A stretch of DNA of 6,092 nucleotides from contig WLWR01000110.1 in the NCBI GenBank assembly GCA_012103495.1, forward strand, positions 1 to 6,092. The letters are read 5' to 3'. This document shows, piece after piece, positions 1 through 5,701 of the stretch (positions are counted from its first letter, which is position 1; every line of letters starts with the position of its first letter). Position numbers and translations under genes: made by a program. Source of the DNA: Legionellales bacterium. Its GTDB lineage: Bacteria; Pseudomonadota; Gammaproteobacteria; WLWR01. Below the pieces are notes generated by a model. It was not told the DNA's origin, did not search any database, and worked only from the letters and a program-made list of their open reading frames with translations.

Positions 1-60
1 AAGTGAGCAGTGGGTGGCATCTTGCGGTGTTTTGATTGAAAAAAACCGCAGGACTAGCCG
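1..60 (-). repeat. Intergenic palindromic repeat, copy 0 (reverse, left-truncated by the window)
   Basis: Read on the minus strand, this stretch aligns over its whole length with copy 1 (61-120). Shared blocks are GCTA near the 5' end, the run TTTTTTTCA, AAAAC, the perfect 11-mer CGCAAGATGCC, and CTT at the end. Copies 0 and 1 meet head to head near position 60. The repeat probably continues to the left of the window, because copy 1 goes on past the equivalent point. There is no open frame of note. The alignment is by eye and includes small gaps. Confidence 0.7.
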
Positions 61-104
61 AGCTAATTCGAGGATTTTTTTCATGAAAAACGTCGCAAGA
101 TGCC
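16..104. repeat. Long imperfect hairpin (copy 0/copy 1 junction)
   Basis: Positions 16-26 are the exact reverse complement of 94-104 (11 bp). Pairing continues inward through two G-T wobbles, G29-C91 and four T-A pairs (30-33 with 87-90). After a 3x3 internal loop come nine more pairs (37-45 with 75-83), mostly A-T. The structure follows from the head-to-head arrangement of two repeat copies. No U-tract follows it, so it is not a standard intrinsic terminator. Confidence 0.75.
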
Positions 105-150
105 GTCCAATGCACGCTTAAAATTCGTAGCTTCAAGTACGATGGGTATA
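61..150 (+). repeat. Intergenic palindromic repeat, copy 1 (forward)
   Basis: This is the most complete copy in the window. In order it has a GCTA-type start, a T7 run (75-81), an A5 run (86-90), CGCAAGATGCC (94-104), GTCCAATGCA (105-114), a block at 116-138 that pairs perfectly with copy 2, and CGATGG (140-145). It is head to head with copy 0 and tail to tail with copy 2. Its segment 99-150 matches 4011-4062 at 41 of 52 positions without gaps. What the element does is unknown. It resembles a small non-coding extragenic palindromic element or MITE-like sequence, but no transposase or target duplication is visible. Confidence 0.75.
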
Positions 151-183
151 GACCCATTCCACTTGAAGCTACGAATTTTAAGC
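116..183. repeat. Perfect 23-bp inverted repeat with a second internal stem
   Basis: Arms 116-138 and 161-183 are exact reverse complements. Between them lies a second 6-bp stem, ATGGGT (142-147) with ACCCAT (152-157), and a 4-base loop, ATAG. Outside the arms, 111-114 can pair with 185-188 after one mismatch. In RNA this would be a very stable hairpin on either strand, and in DNA it could extrude as a cruciform. No T-run follows, so a plain intrinsic terminator is unlikely. Perfect arms next to diverged flanks suggest recent duplication or gene conversion of this part. Confidence 0.9.
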
Positions 184-237
184 TTGCAATTGATGGTAGG
201 CTGTATCGGTTTTTCTAAAAAAATTCTCAGATGAGCG
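161..237 (-). repeat. Intergenic palindromic repeat, copy 2 (reverse)
   Basis: On the minus strand this copy matches copy 1 from its GCT.AT..GAG start through the T7 run, a GAAAAACCG block, GCC, GCA, and then a perfect 23-base block (161-183 against 116-138). The middle part (about 184-205) is more diverged than the ends. Together with copy 1 it makes an imperfect inverted repeat of about 175 bases centred near position 150. A minus-strand open frame of 60 codons across this region is only a by-product of the repeat. Confidence 0.7.
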
Positions 238-299
238 CTGGTCCATCCTATAAAATTAGTCATTTATCACAAAGTGGAATTTAACCTCTGCCCAGCAAG

Positions 300-330
300 A
301 CGAATAAGTCAATGTACTATACTCATTCGT
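300..330 (+). promoter_or_regulatory. Candidate -10 region inside a short inverted repeat, upstream of the small lipoprotein gene
   Basis: The sequence TATACT (318-323; overlapping alternative TACTAT at 315-320) resembles a sigma-70 -10 box and lies about 37 bases upstream of the start codon at 360. It is flanked by imperfect 9-base inverted arms, 300-308 and 322-330 (8 of 9 pair, with the ACGAAT/ATTCGT cores exact), which could be an operator. No good -35 is present at the right distance, so the call is weak. The rest of 241-359 shows nothing else clear. Confidence 0.3.
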
Positions 331-359
331 AGGCAAGCCAATCACATAAGGACATCATA

Positions 360-686
360 ATGAGTGACCACTTGCTGTTAAGTTTTCGGCTGATCCTCTG
401 TGGTATTTTTGTTTTCATGCTCGCTTACTGTACGACAGACAATCGTTACGGGCGACCACCTTCATACACCTCTTATACCACGGGTTATAAAGTAAAATAC
501 GTTCCTCCTTGGCGAGGGCAGAACAAAAAGCGATTCTATCCTGGGTATTATTACAATGCGGGCACCGGCCTGCCATATCCTTATATTTACACACCTTACT
601 ATTGGCCGCGATTTTATTATCGACGAACGGCAGGATTTTATTCTTATGCTGGCGATCGCCGAGGATTCCGTTACTACTACGATTGA
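360..686 (+). CDS. Small Tyr-rich exported protein, probable lipoprotein (hypothetical)
   Basis: I do not recognise this 108-residue protein as a named family. It starts at ATG 360 with a good AAGGA ribosome site (348-352, 7-base spacing). The N-terminus is a short polar start with Arg10, then a hydrophobic stretch (about 11-23) ending in Leu-Ala-Tyr-Cys, with Cys24. This looks like a signal peptide II lipobox, but Tyr at the -1 position is atypical, since Gly, Ala or Ser is usual, so lipidation is uncertain and the stretch could instead be an anchor. The rest has about 21 Tyr in 85 residues, many in YY or YYY runs with Pro, Gly, Arg and Phe (for example PYPYIYTPYY at 72-81, RYYYD at the C-terminus). 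It has no other Cys after Cys24 and no catalytic motif. The composition suggests a low-complexity basic envelope protein. It is monocistronic, downstream of the repeat cluster and convergent with lpxH. Confidence 0.7.
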   Translation: MSDHLLLSFRLILCGIFVFMLAYCTTDNRYGRPPSYTSYTTGYKVKYVPPWRGQNKKRFYPGYYYNAGTGLPYPYIYTPYYWPRFYYRRTAGFYSYAGDRRGFRYYYD

Positions 687-689
687 GGG

Positions 690-1400
690 TTAGAAATAAA
701 TAAGTCGCTGTTCACCTTTGGCATTCACTAGCAATGCGTTGCCTTGTATTCCCCAATCGCTCAATACGGTACGGGTTTGCAAATGAGCCGCCGGTTGGAT
801 AAATTCAATGCTTGGCCGGTGAGTGTGCCCATGAATCAAATGATCCACTTGATGGTTGCGCATCACTGCTTGGACTTGGGAGGCGGTCACATCAGCGATT
901 TGATCCGACAATTGCCGCTGTGCACTTTGCTGACGAATTCGTTGAGCGATGCGTTGGCGAGTGGTAACTGGTAATGCCAAAAATATTTTCCTAATCCAGC
1001 GTTGACGACTGACTCTGCGAAACCATTGGTGTAAACGATCATCACTGCACAAATCATCACCATGCTTGAGTAATACACGCTGATGGTACAAATCAACCAC
1101 ATACGGATCGGTTAACAAGTGACAATTGGCTTGTCGGGTAAACTGTTCTCCCAATAAAAAATCTCGATTGCCTACCATGAAATAAATAGGGGTTGTTTGG
1201 CTGGCATGATGTAATTGCTGTGCAATTTGTTGTTGAAAAGGAGAGGCTGCATCGTCACCAATCCAGTAATCAAAAAAATCACCCAAAATATACAAAGCAT
1301 CAGCGTCACTGACCCAATGATTCAGTAAGTAATTAAATTTGGTCACCAGTTGCGGCCGATGCTCAGCTAAATGTAAATCGGCGATAAACAGTGAGTACAT
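690..1400 (-). CDS. lpxH: UDP-2,3-diacylglucosamine diphosphatase LpxH
   Basis: LpxH hydrolyses UDP-2,3-diacylglucosamine to lipid X and UMP, the fourth step of lipid A synthesis, as a peripheral protein on the inner face of the inner membrane. The protein has 236 residues (E. coli: 240). The calcineurin-like metallophosphoesterase motifs are all present: D8-x-H10, G40-D41-FFDYWIGDD, G77-N78-R79-D80, H113-G114-D115, and H190-G-H192-TH. These match the seven metal ligands known for the family (D, H, D, N, H, H, H). The ATG start lies 2 bases after the minC stop, with a weak AGG site inside the minC end, so it is probably cotranscribed and translationally coupled with minC. The stop codon is 3 bases from the stop of the convergent Tyr-rich gene, which leaves no room for a terminator between them. 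There is no sign of damage. Confidence 0.95.
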   Translation of the reverse strand: MYSLFIADLHLAEHRPQLVTKFNYLLNHWVSDADALYILGDFFDYWIGDDAASPFQQQIAQQLHHASQTTPIYFMVGNRDFLLGEQFTRQANCHLLTDPYVVDLYHQRVLLKHGDDLCSDDRLHQWFRRVSRQRWIRKIFLALPVTTRQRIAQRIRQQSAQRQLSDQIADVTASQVQAVMRNHQVDHLIHGHTHRPSIEFIQPAAHLQTRTVLSDWGIQGNALLVNAKGEQRLIYF

Positions 1401-1402
1401 GC

Positions 1403-2107
1403 TTAGCCTAATGGTGAGATCAGTAGCTTATCAGCCGCTAAATAGATTTGATGCGGTTTGTTATAGCTGACTTGTTGCAACGCTTCATTGACCATGTAAT
1501 GTCCGGCAATCGATACCAATTCTGCGGCCAAGTGTTGACAAAAAATGCGTGCCTGTGAATCTCCTTGGATACCGGCCAAGGCTCGACCACGCAATGCAGC
1601 ATAAATATGGATATTGCCATCGGCTAACAATTCCGCTCCTTGACTGACCGGCGCGGTTACAATTAAATCCCCACCTTGGGCATACACTTGCTGACCAGAG
1701 CGAATGGGTTTGTGAATCATCAGACTGGGTTTGTTGGGCATTGAGGTGACAGAGGATTCGACAGCCGTGTCTCCTGGATGTGACTCAGCTTTACTGGTGG
1801 TTGCATTCAAAATTGCAAACTTTGCAGCAATCGCCGCTTGTTGTTGTGCTGTGCTGCCATTGCGTACGCCTACTGGAATCATGCCGCGTTGGCGCAATTG
1901 GTCGGCAAGTTGCGCAAAATCAATTGCACCATTGACTTGTTGCACTGCCTGTAAATCAATCACCACCGGAGTATGTTGAAAGAATTTAGGTGCTTGTTGT
2001 ACCAATCGATCCAACTGATGGGTCAGACTATCCATATCGGCCTGATGTAATTGTAAAACCGTTAACGTAAACAAACTGCCTTTCAATTGAAATGCATCAG
2101 TTGCCAT
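1403..2107 (-). CDS. minC: Septum site-determining protein MinC
   Basis: MinC is the FtsZ polymerisation inhibitor that MinD brings to the membrane, keeping the division ring away from the poles. From ATG 2107 the protein has 234 residues (E. coli: 231). An N-terminal domain (1 to about 100, opening FQLKGSLFTLTVLQL) and a polar linker (about 103-127) are followed by the C-terminal beta-helix domain. That domain has the family signature: IRSGQQVYAQGGDLIV (135-150), PVSQGAELLADGNIHIY, LRGRALAG (172-179), GD..ARIFCQ, and AELVSIAGHY (195-204). I chose ATG 2107 over an in-frame TTG at 2176 because it has a clear GAGGA site 7 bases upstream and because homology starts there. minD and minE, which usually follow minC in gammaproteobacteria, are absent. 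Here lpxH follows directly, so MinD and MinE must be encoded elsewhere or be lost. Confidence 0.93.
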   Translation of the reverse strand: MATDAFQLKGSLFTLTVLQLHQADMDSLTHQLDRLVQQAPKFFQHTPVVIDLQAVQQVNGAIDFAQLADQLRQRGMIPVGVRNGSTAQQQAAIAAKFAILNATTSKAESHPGDTAVESSVTSMPNKPSLMIHKPIRSGQQVYAQGGDLIVTAPVSQGAELLADGNIHIYAALRGRALAGIQGDSQARIFCQHLAAELVSIAGHYMVNEALQQVSYNKPHQIYLAADKLLISPLG

Positions 2108-2114
2108 AGTTTCA

Positions 2115-2119
2115 TCCTC
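2115..2119 (-). promoter_or_regulatory. Ribosome binding site of minC (decides the start)
   Basis: GAGGA on the minus strand, 7 bases before ATG 2107. It supports the 234-residue MinC rather than the 257-residue form from TTG 2176, which has no comparable site. Confidence 0.75.
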
Positions 2120-2182
2120 GTTTGATTGCAAAAAAGTCATGAGCAAATCTGTTGAATTGACCGTGCTTGAGGCCAAACGGTG

Positions 2183-2212
2183 AGTATATTAACATTAGCC
2201 ATCATCCAGCAA
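2183..2212 (-). promoter_or_regulatory. Candidate sigma-70 promoter for minC-lpxH
   Basis: On the minus strand, TTGCTG (2207-2212) and TATACT (2183-2188) are 18 bases apart. The -10 matches the consensus at 5 of 6 bases, the -35 only at 3 of 6. Transcription would begin near 2176, giving a leader of about 70 bases before minC. On the plus strand the same bases include TATATT (2185-2190), a possible fadD -10 without a clear -35 at normal spacing, so the two divergent promoters may overlap. No FadR-like operator was recognised. Confidence 0.4.
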
Positions 2213-2217
2213 AAGGA
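2213..2217 (+). promoter_or_regulatory. Ribosome binding site of fadD (decides the start)
   Basis: AAGGA lies 6 bases before ATG 2224. It selects the 562-residue FadD over an upstream in-frame TTG at 2167, whose extra 19 residues look like untranslated leader. Confidence 0.8.
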
Positions 2218-2223
2218 ATAATC

Positions 2224-3912
2224 ATGATACAACCTATTTGGCAAGCTCAATACCAACCGGGGGTTCCCAACGAGCTTGAGCCACCACCTTTTTCCTCCTT
2301 AGTTGATCTGTTCACTCGTACTTGCCAACGCTTTGCAGATAAAGTTGCATTTGAAAATTTTGGCGCCACACTGACCTATCATCAACTTGAACAACAATCA
2401 CGGCAATTTGCCGCGTATTTACAGCATATTTTAGAATTGAAAAAAGGCGATTGCGTCGCGATTATGTTGCCAAATGTATTGCAATTTCCAATTGCCTTAT
2501 TTGGTATTTTACGAGCAGGATTGGTTTTCACCAACATCAATCCATTGTATACCAGTGATGAATTAACTCATCAATTGCGTGATTCAAATGCCAAAGTCAT
2601 CATCGTATTAGAAAACTTTGCCCATACCGTTGCTCAAGCTTTACCTGAAACCGATCTCAAGCATGTCATTGTCACCCATCTGGGGGATAGCTTGCCATTT
2701 CCCAAAGCGCAAGTGATTAATTTCATGCTTAAATATGTCAAAAAAGCAATTCCCAACTGGCATATTCCCAACGCCATCTGGTTCAATCAATTGTTGAATG
2801 ATGGCAATGATTTGGGATTATGCCCGGTCACCTTGAACGATGATGACATTGCGTGTTTGCAATACACTGGTGGTACAACCGGACAAGCTAAAGGGGCCGT
2901 GCTATTGCATCGAAATTTATTGGCCAATGTGGATCAAGTGATTGCTTGGACCGCGGATACTTTGGAAGTGGGAAAGGAAATTGTCATCACCGCATTGCCG
3001 CTCTATCATGTATTTGCCTTAACCGTCAATTTATTTGCATTTTTTCGATTGGGCGCACGCAATGTTTTGATTAGCAATCCACGCGATATTCCAAGATTCA
3101 TAACCCAATTAATTCGTACTCGATTCACTTTCATCACTGGGGTAAATACGTTATTTAACGCACTGTTGCATCATCCTAAGTTTGATCAAATTGATTTTTC
3201 ATCTGTAAAATTTAGCATTGCTGGAGGCATGGCTGTGCAACAGTCGGTGGCTCAAGCGTGGCAAAAAAGAACTGGGACCGTCTTGTTGCAAGGCTATGGC
3301 TTGACCGAAGCCAGTCCGGTGGTCTCGATGAATCCATTGGATGTTAAAAAATACAATAGCAGCATTGGCTTGCCATTGCCTTCGACCCATATTGGTATTT
3401 TTGACGAACAAGGACAAGCCTTGTCGATTGAGGAAACCGGTGAATTATGGGTAAAAGGCCCACAAGTTATGGCTGGTTATTGGCAAAGTCCACAATTAAC
3501 CAATCAAGTCATCACCCAAGAGGGCTGGTTGAAAACCGGTGATCTTGCCAAAGTAGATGCCCAAGGATTTATTTATCTGATTGATCGTAAGAAAGATATG
3601 ATTAATGTGTCCGGGTTTAAAGTCTTTCCCAACGAAGTGGAAGAGGTGATTGCCGATTATCCAGATGTTGATGAAGTGGGGGTGATTGGGATGCCTTGTG
3701 TACAAACCGGTGAACAAGTCATCGCCTTTGTCACCGTCAACGATAAGCCATCCTTTGACTCACAACAGTTGTTAGCGCATTGCCATGATCATTTAACGGG
3801 TTACAAAATTCCTAAGCAAATCATTGTGGTTGATCAATTGCCTAAAACCAATGTTGGTAAAGTGTTGCGTCGTCAGTTGCGTGAATTGGCACAAGCGCAG
3901 TTGCAAGTATAA
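2224..3912 (+). CDS. fadD: Long-chain fatty acid--CoA ligase FadD
   Basis: This enzyme activates fatty acids to acyl-CoA using ATP (acyl-AMP intermediate), at the inner face of the membrane, and feeds beta-oxidation or phospholipid synthesis. The 562 residues match E. coli FadD (561). Motifs of the adenylate-forming superfamily appear in order: P-loop-like YTGGTTGQAKGA (214-225), GYGLTEASP (357-365), GELWVKGPQVMAGYW (406-420), the fatty-acyl-CoA synthetase signature from GWLKTGDLA (434-442, with Asp440) into DRKKDMINVSGFKVFPNEVE (454-473), and PKTNVGKVLRR (540-550) with the catalytic Lys546. The frame is intact. It stands alone, divergent from minC and convergent with nadD. Substrate chain length cannot be read from the sequence. 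The FadD-like length and signature favour long chains. Confidence 0.93.
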   Translation: MIQPIWQAQYQPGVPNELEPPPFSSLVDLFTRTCQRFADKVAFENFGATLTYHQLEQQSRQFAAYLQHILELKKGDCVAIMLPNVLQFPIALFGILRAGLVFTNINPLYTSDELTHQLRDSNAKVIIVLENFAHTVAQALPETDLKHVIVTHLGDSLPFPKAQVINFMLKYVKKAIPNWHIPNAIWFNQLLNDGNDLGLCPVTLNDDDIACLQYTGGTTGQAKGAVLLHRNLLANVDQVIAWTADTLEVGKEIVITALPLYHVFALTVNLFAFFRLGARNVLISNPRDIPRFITQLIRTRFTFITGVNTLFNALLHHPKFDQIDFSSVKFSIAGGMAVQQSVAQAWQKRTGTVLLQGYGLTEASPVVSMNPLDVKKYNSSIGLPLPSTHIGIFDEQGQALSIEETGELWVKGPQVMAGYWQSPQLTNQVITQEGWLKTGDLAKVDAQGFIYLIDRKKDMINVSGFKVFPNEVEEVIADYPDVDEVGVIGMPCVQTGEQVIAFVTVNDKPSFDSQQLLAHCHDHLTGYKIPKQIIVVDQLPKTNVGKVLRRQLRELAQAQLQV

Positions 3913-4044
3913 TGACACCATTGTTGAAAACGAAATGCTGCTTATGGTTTCTCATAACCCCACCCCATCTTAAGATGCGAATCGATGGGCGTTTGCGCAA
4001 TAATGTTTCAGATGCTGTCCAATGCAAGTTTAAAATGGGTAGCA
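3913..4044. other. Convergent fadD/nadD intergenic region with small palindromes
   Basis: This 132-base gap between two convergent stop codons holds a perfect 12-base palindrome, CATCTTAAGATG (3966-3977). It overlaps a wider inverted pair, CCCATC (3964-3969) with GATGGG (3984-3989). A weak hairpin, TTATG/CATAA, lies just before at about 3936-3955. None is followed by a T-run on either strand, so no convincing intrinsic terminator is seen. Its right part is repeat copy 3. Termination may depend on Rho or on the folded repeat. Confidence 0.5.
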
Positions 4045-4062
4045 TTAAGCCCGATGGCAATA
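4011..4062 (+). repeat. Intergenic palindromic repeat, copy 3 (partial, forward)
   Basis: Ungapped, 41 of 52 positions match 99-150 of copy 1, including GTCCAATGCA and TTAAAAT, with GTAGC and CGATGG beyond. The T7/A5 part found in copies 0-2 is not recognisable upstream of 4010, so this is the 3' half of the element or a decayed copy. It has no inverted partner nearby. It runs 18 bases into nadD, where it encodes the last five residues and the stop codon. Confidence 0.75.
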
Positions 4063-4695
4063 TAATTTTTGCTGCTGGATATATTTGACAACCGATGGTG
4101 GTAATTGATCAGCCGCCAATGATCCCTGCAGCAATTGCTGTCTAACCGCCGTGGATGAAATAAATTGTGGGGGGAGGGTGATGCAGTGAATCAAGCCTTG
4201 CAAGTGAGTACGCAAATGATCCACTTGTTCGGTTAATCGAACCGATAAACATTGTTGGATATCTGTTGTGGTGGGTAATGAATAATTAGGACGGTTGACT
4301 ACGATCAAGTGTGTCATTTCCACCAATTGATGCCATTGATGCCATTGCGGCAATTGATGTAAATTATCCATGCCGATGACAAACCACAGTGGCCGGTGAG
4401 GAAATTCTTGGCGAAATAAACTCAGGGTGTCAATGCTATACAACGGTCGGTGCGCAAACAATTCGCGGGTATCCAGTCGTAATTGAGGGTAGGGGATCAA
4501 AGCCAGTTGTAACATGCGATACCGTTGCGCAATGCTGGCACCGGTGGTTTGTTTCAATAAAGGGTATTGCGATGGTAACAACCGCATATCGCCCAAATGC
4601 AAACGTTTGCTTAATTCAAGCGCCAGATGCAAGTGGCCATTGTGAATCGGATCAAAAGCACCGCCTAAAATACCAATTGGCTCGTCCAATGTCAT
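4045..4695 (-). CDS. nadD: Nicotinate-nucleotide adenylyltransferase NadD
   Basis: NadD transfers AMP from ATP to nicotinate mononucleotide, giving deamido-NAD in cytoplasmic NAD synthesis. The protein has 216 residues (E. coli: 213). The nucleotidyltransferase motif GGAFDPIHNGH (11-21, with His18 and His21) is present, as are FVIGMDNLHQLPQWHQW (105-121), VVNRP (132-136), the ISSTAVR ATP-binding motif (179-185) and the C-terminal PxxVxxYI...LY pattern (199-212). The ATG at 4695 overlaps the holA stop as ATGA, so translation is coupled; no strong ribosome site is needed or seen. A longer form from TTG 4740 adds 15 residues that do not look like the family. The terminal YCHRA and the stop lie within repeat copy 3. 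rsfS, which often follows nadD, is missing here. Confidence 0.94.
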   Translation of the reverse strand: MTLDEPIGILGGAFDPIHNGHLHLALELSKRLHLGDMRLLPSQYPLLKQTTGASIAQRYRMLQLALIPYPQLRLDTRELFAHRPLYSIDTLSLFRQEFPHRPLWFVIGMDNLHQLPQWHQWHQLVEMTHLIVVNRPNYSLPTTTDIQQCLSVRLTEQVDHLRTHLQGLIHCITLPPQFISSTAVRQQLLQGSLAADQLPPSVVKYIQQQKLYCHRA

Positions 4696-5699
4696 GTTGA
4701 TTGCGCCAGTTTCATGCACACTTGAGTCAGTGCATCCCAAATACAGCCAACCCGGGCACCTTTGAGGATGGCGTCAATGGCAACCAATTGGTGGAGTAAT
4801 TGGCGGTAGTGGGCGATGGTATGGCGTGTCAATCCAGCCCGTACGATCGGTACACGTTTTTGCCAAATACGATGTTCTTGTACCAAGGTTGACCAGGCGA
4901 TGCCTTGCTGTTGTGCAACGGATAGTGTCAGCAACAAACGAACTTCTTTGATCAAACTCCACATGACCAGTCGCGGTTCACAATGGTTTAACTGCAAGCG
5001 GGTTAGGGCACGCAGTGTGGCATCGAGATCACCTAATAGCGCATGATCCACCAATTGAAACACACTGTATTGACTGTCATCCATCACCGCTTGTTCCACG
5101 TGGGTTAAAGTCAGTGTTTGGTCGGGAAATAATAAAGCGAGTTTATCAATTTCTTGCTGAGTCGCCAGCAAGTTACCAATGGTTAATCTGGCTAACAATT
5201 GTATGGCATCAGGCGTTGCTTGCATGCCTTGTTGTTGCAAGCGCTGCTCAATCCATTGTGGCAATTGTGAATCGGAGATGGGATAAAGCGTGACGATGGC
5301 CCCACACTGATCGATGGTTTTAACCCATTTCGTGCGTAATTGCGCTTGATCTAATTTATTGGCAGTAATCAGCAAGATCCAATCCGTATATTGCGCTTGG
5401 CAATAGATTTGAATGACTTTTGCACCGGCTTGCCCAGGGGTGTAATGGGTTAAATGAATTTCAAACAGTCGCTTGTCACTAAATAGAGAAAAATGTTGCG
5501 TCGCGTTTGTGAGGGTTTCCCAATTAAATTGCGGCGTTACTTGATGCGATTCGCGTTCTTGGTACCCTTGGGCATGAGCGGCTTGACGCAATTCACGGAT
5601 CGCTTGTTGTTGCAAAACCGGTTCATCACCATGAATGAGGTACACCGGTAACAGTGGTTTTTGCAATGTTTGAACCAAGCGATCGGCTTTGATTTGCAT
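4692..5699 (-). CDS. holA: DNA polymerase III subunit delta (HolA)
   Basis: HolA is the delta subunit of the clamp loader. It opens the beta sliding clamp and loads it on DNA with gamma/tau and delta prime. The protein has 335 residues (E. coli: 343). Family landmarks are PVYLIHGDEPVLQQQA (18-33), SLFSDKRLFEI (71-81), the degraded ATPase-like central part, GNLLATQQEIDKLALL (175-190), YSVFQLVDHALLGD (211-224) and the C-terminal helical collar, ending with WDAL (321-324). The start at ATG 5699 is 2 bases after the lptE stop, with AGAGGG upstream at a somewhat long distance. It overlaps nadD by 4 bases. The order lptE-holA-nadD is a common gammaproteobacterial operon. The frame is intact. Confidence 0.93.
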   Translation of the reverse strand: MQIKADRLVQTLQKPLLPVYLIHGDEPVLQQQAIRELRQAAHAQGYQERESHQVTPQFNWETLTNATQHFSLFSDKRLFEIHLTHYTPGQAGAKVIQIYCQAQYTDWILLITANKLDQAQLRTKWVKTIDQCGAIVTLYPISDSQLPQWIEQRLQQQGMQATPDAIQLLARLTIGNLLATQQEIDKLALLFPDQTLTLTHVEQAVMDDSQYSVFQLVDHALLGDLDATLRALTRLQLNHCEPRLVMWSLIKEVRLLLTLSVAQQQGIAWSTLVQEHRIWQKRVPIVRAGLTRHTIAHYRQLLHQLVAIDAILKGARVGCIWDALTQVCMKLAQST

Positions 5700-5701
5700 C
5701 G

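Noticed and set aside
16..183. Intrinsic terminators, a tRNA or a CRISPR array in the left-end hairpins
   Set aside because: No T-run follows the stems, no cloverleaf or anticodon arm can be drawn, and the repeats alternate in orientation without regular spacers.
81..263. 60-codon minus-strand open frame across the repeat cluster
   Set aside because: It lies wholly in the palindromic repeat copies, has no ribosome site, and its sequence follows the repeat structure rather than any protein pattern.
2108..2176. Longer MinC start at TTG 2176
   Set aside because: ATG 2107 has a clear GAGGA site and gives the usual MinC length; the extra residues fall in the leader and have no family likeness.
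2167..2223. Longer FadD start at TTG 2167
   Set aside because: ATG 2224 has AAGGA at good spacing and yields 562 residues, the normal FadD length; the longer form would overlap the promoter region.
3842..4060. Minus-strand open frame across the fadD end and repeat copy 3
   Set aside because: It is antisense to the conserved FadD C-terminus and runs through repeat sequence; no start site or family likeness.
4389..4700. 103-codon plus-strand open frame antisense to nadD
   Set aside because: It mirrors the conserved NadD coding frame, has no ribosome site, and its protein shows no recognisable pattern.
4696..4740. Longer NadD start at TTG 4740
   Set aside because: The family begins just before GGAFDPIHNGH, and ATG 4695 forms the typical ATGA overlap with holA.
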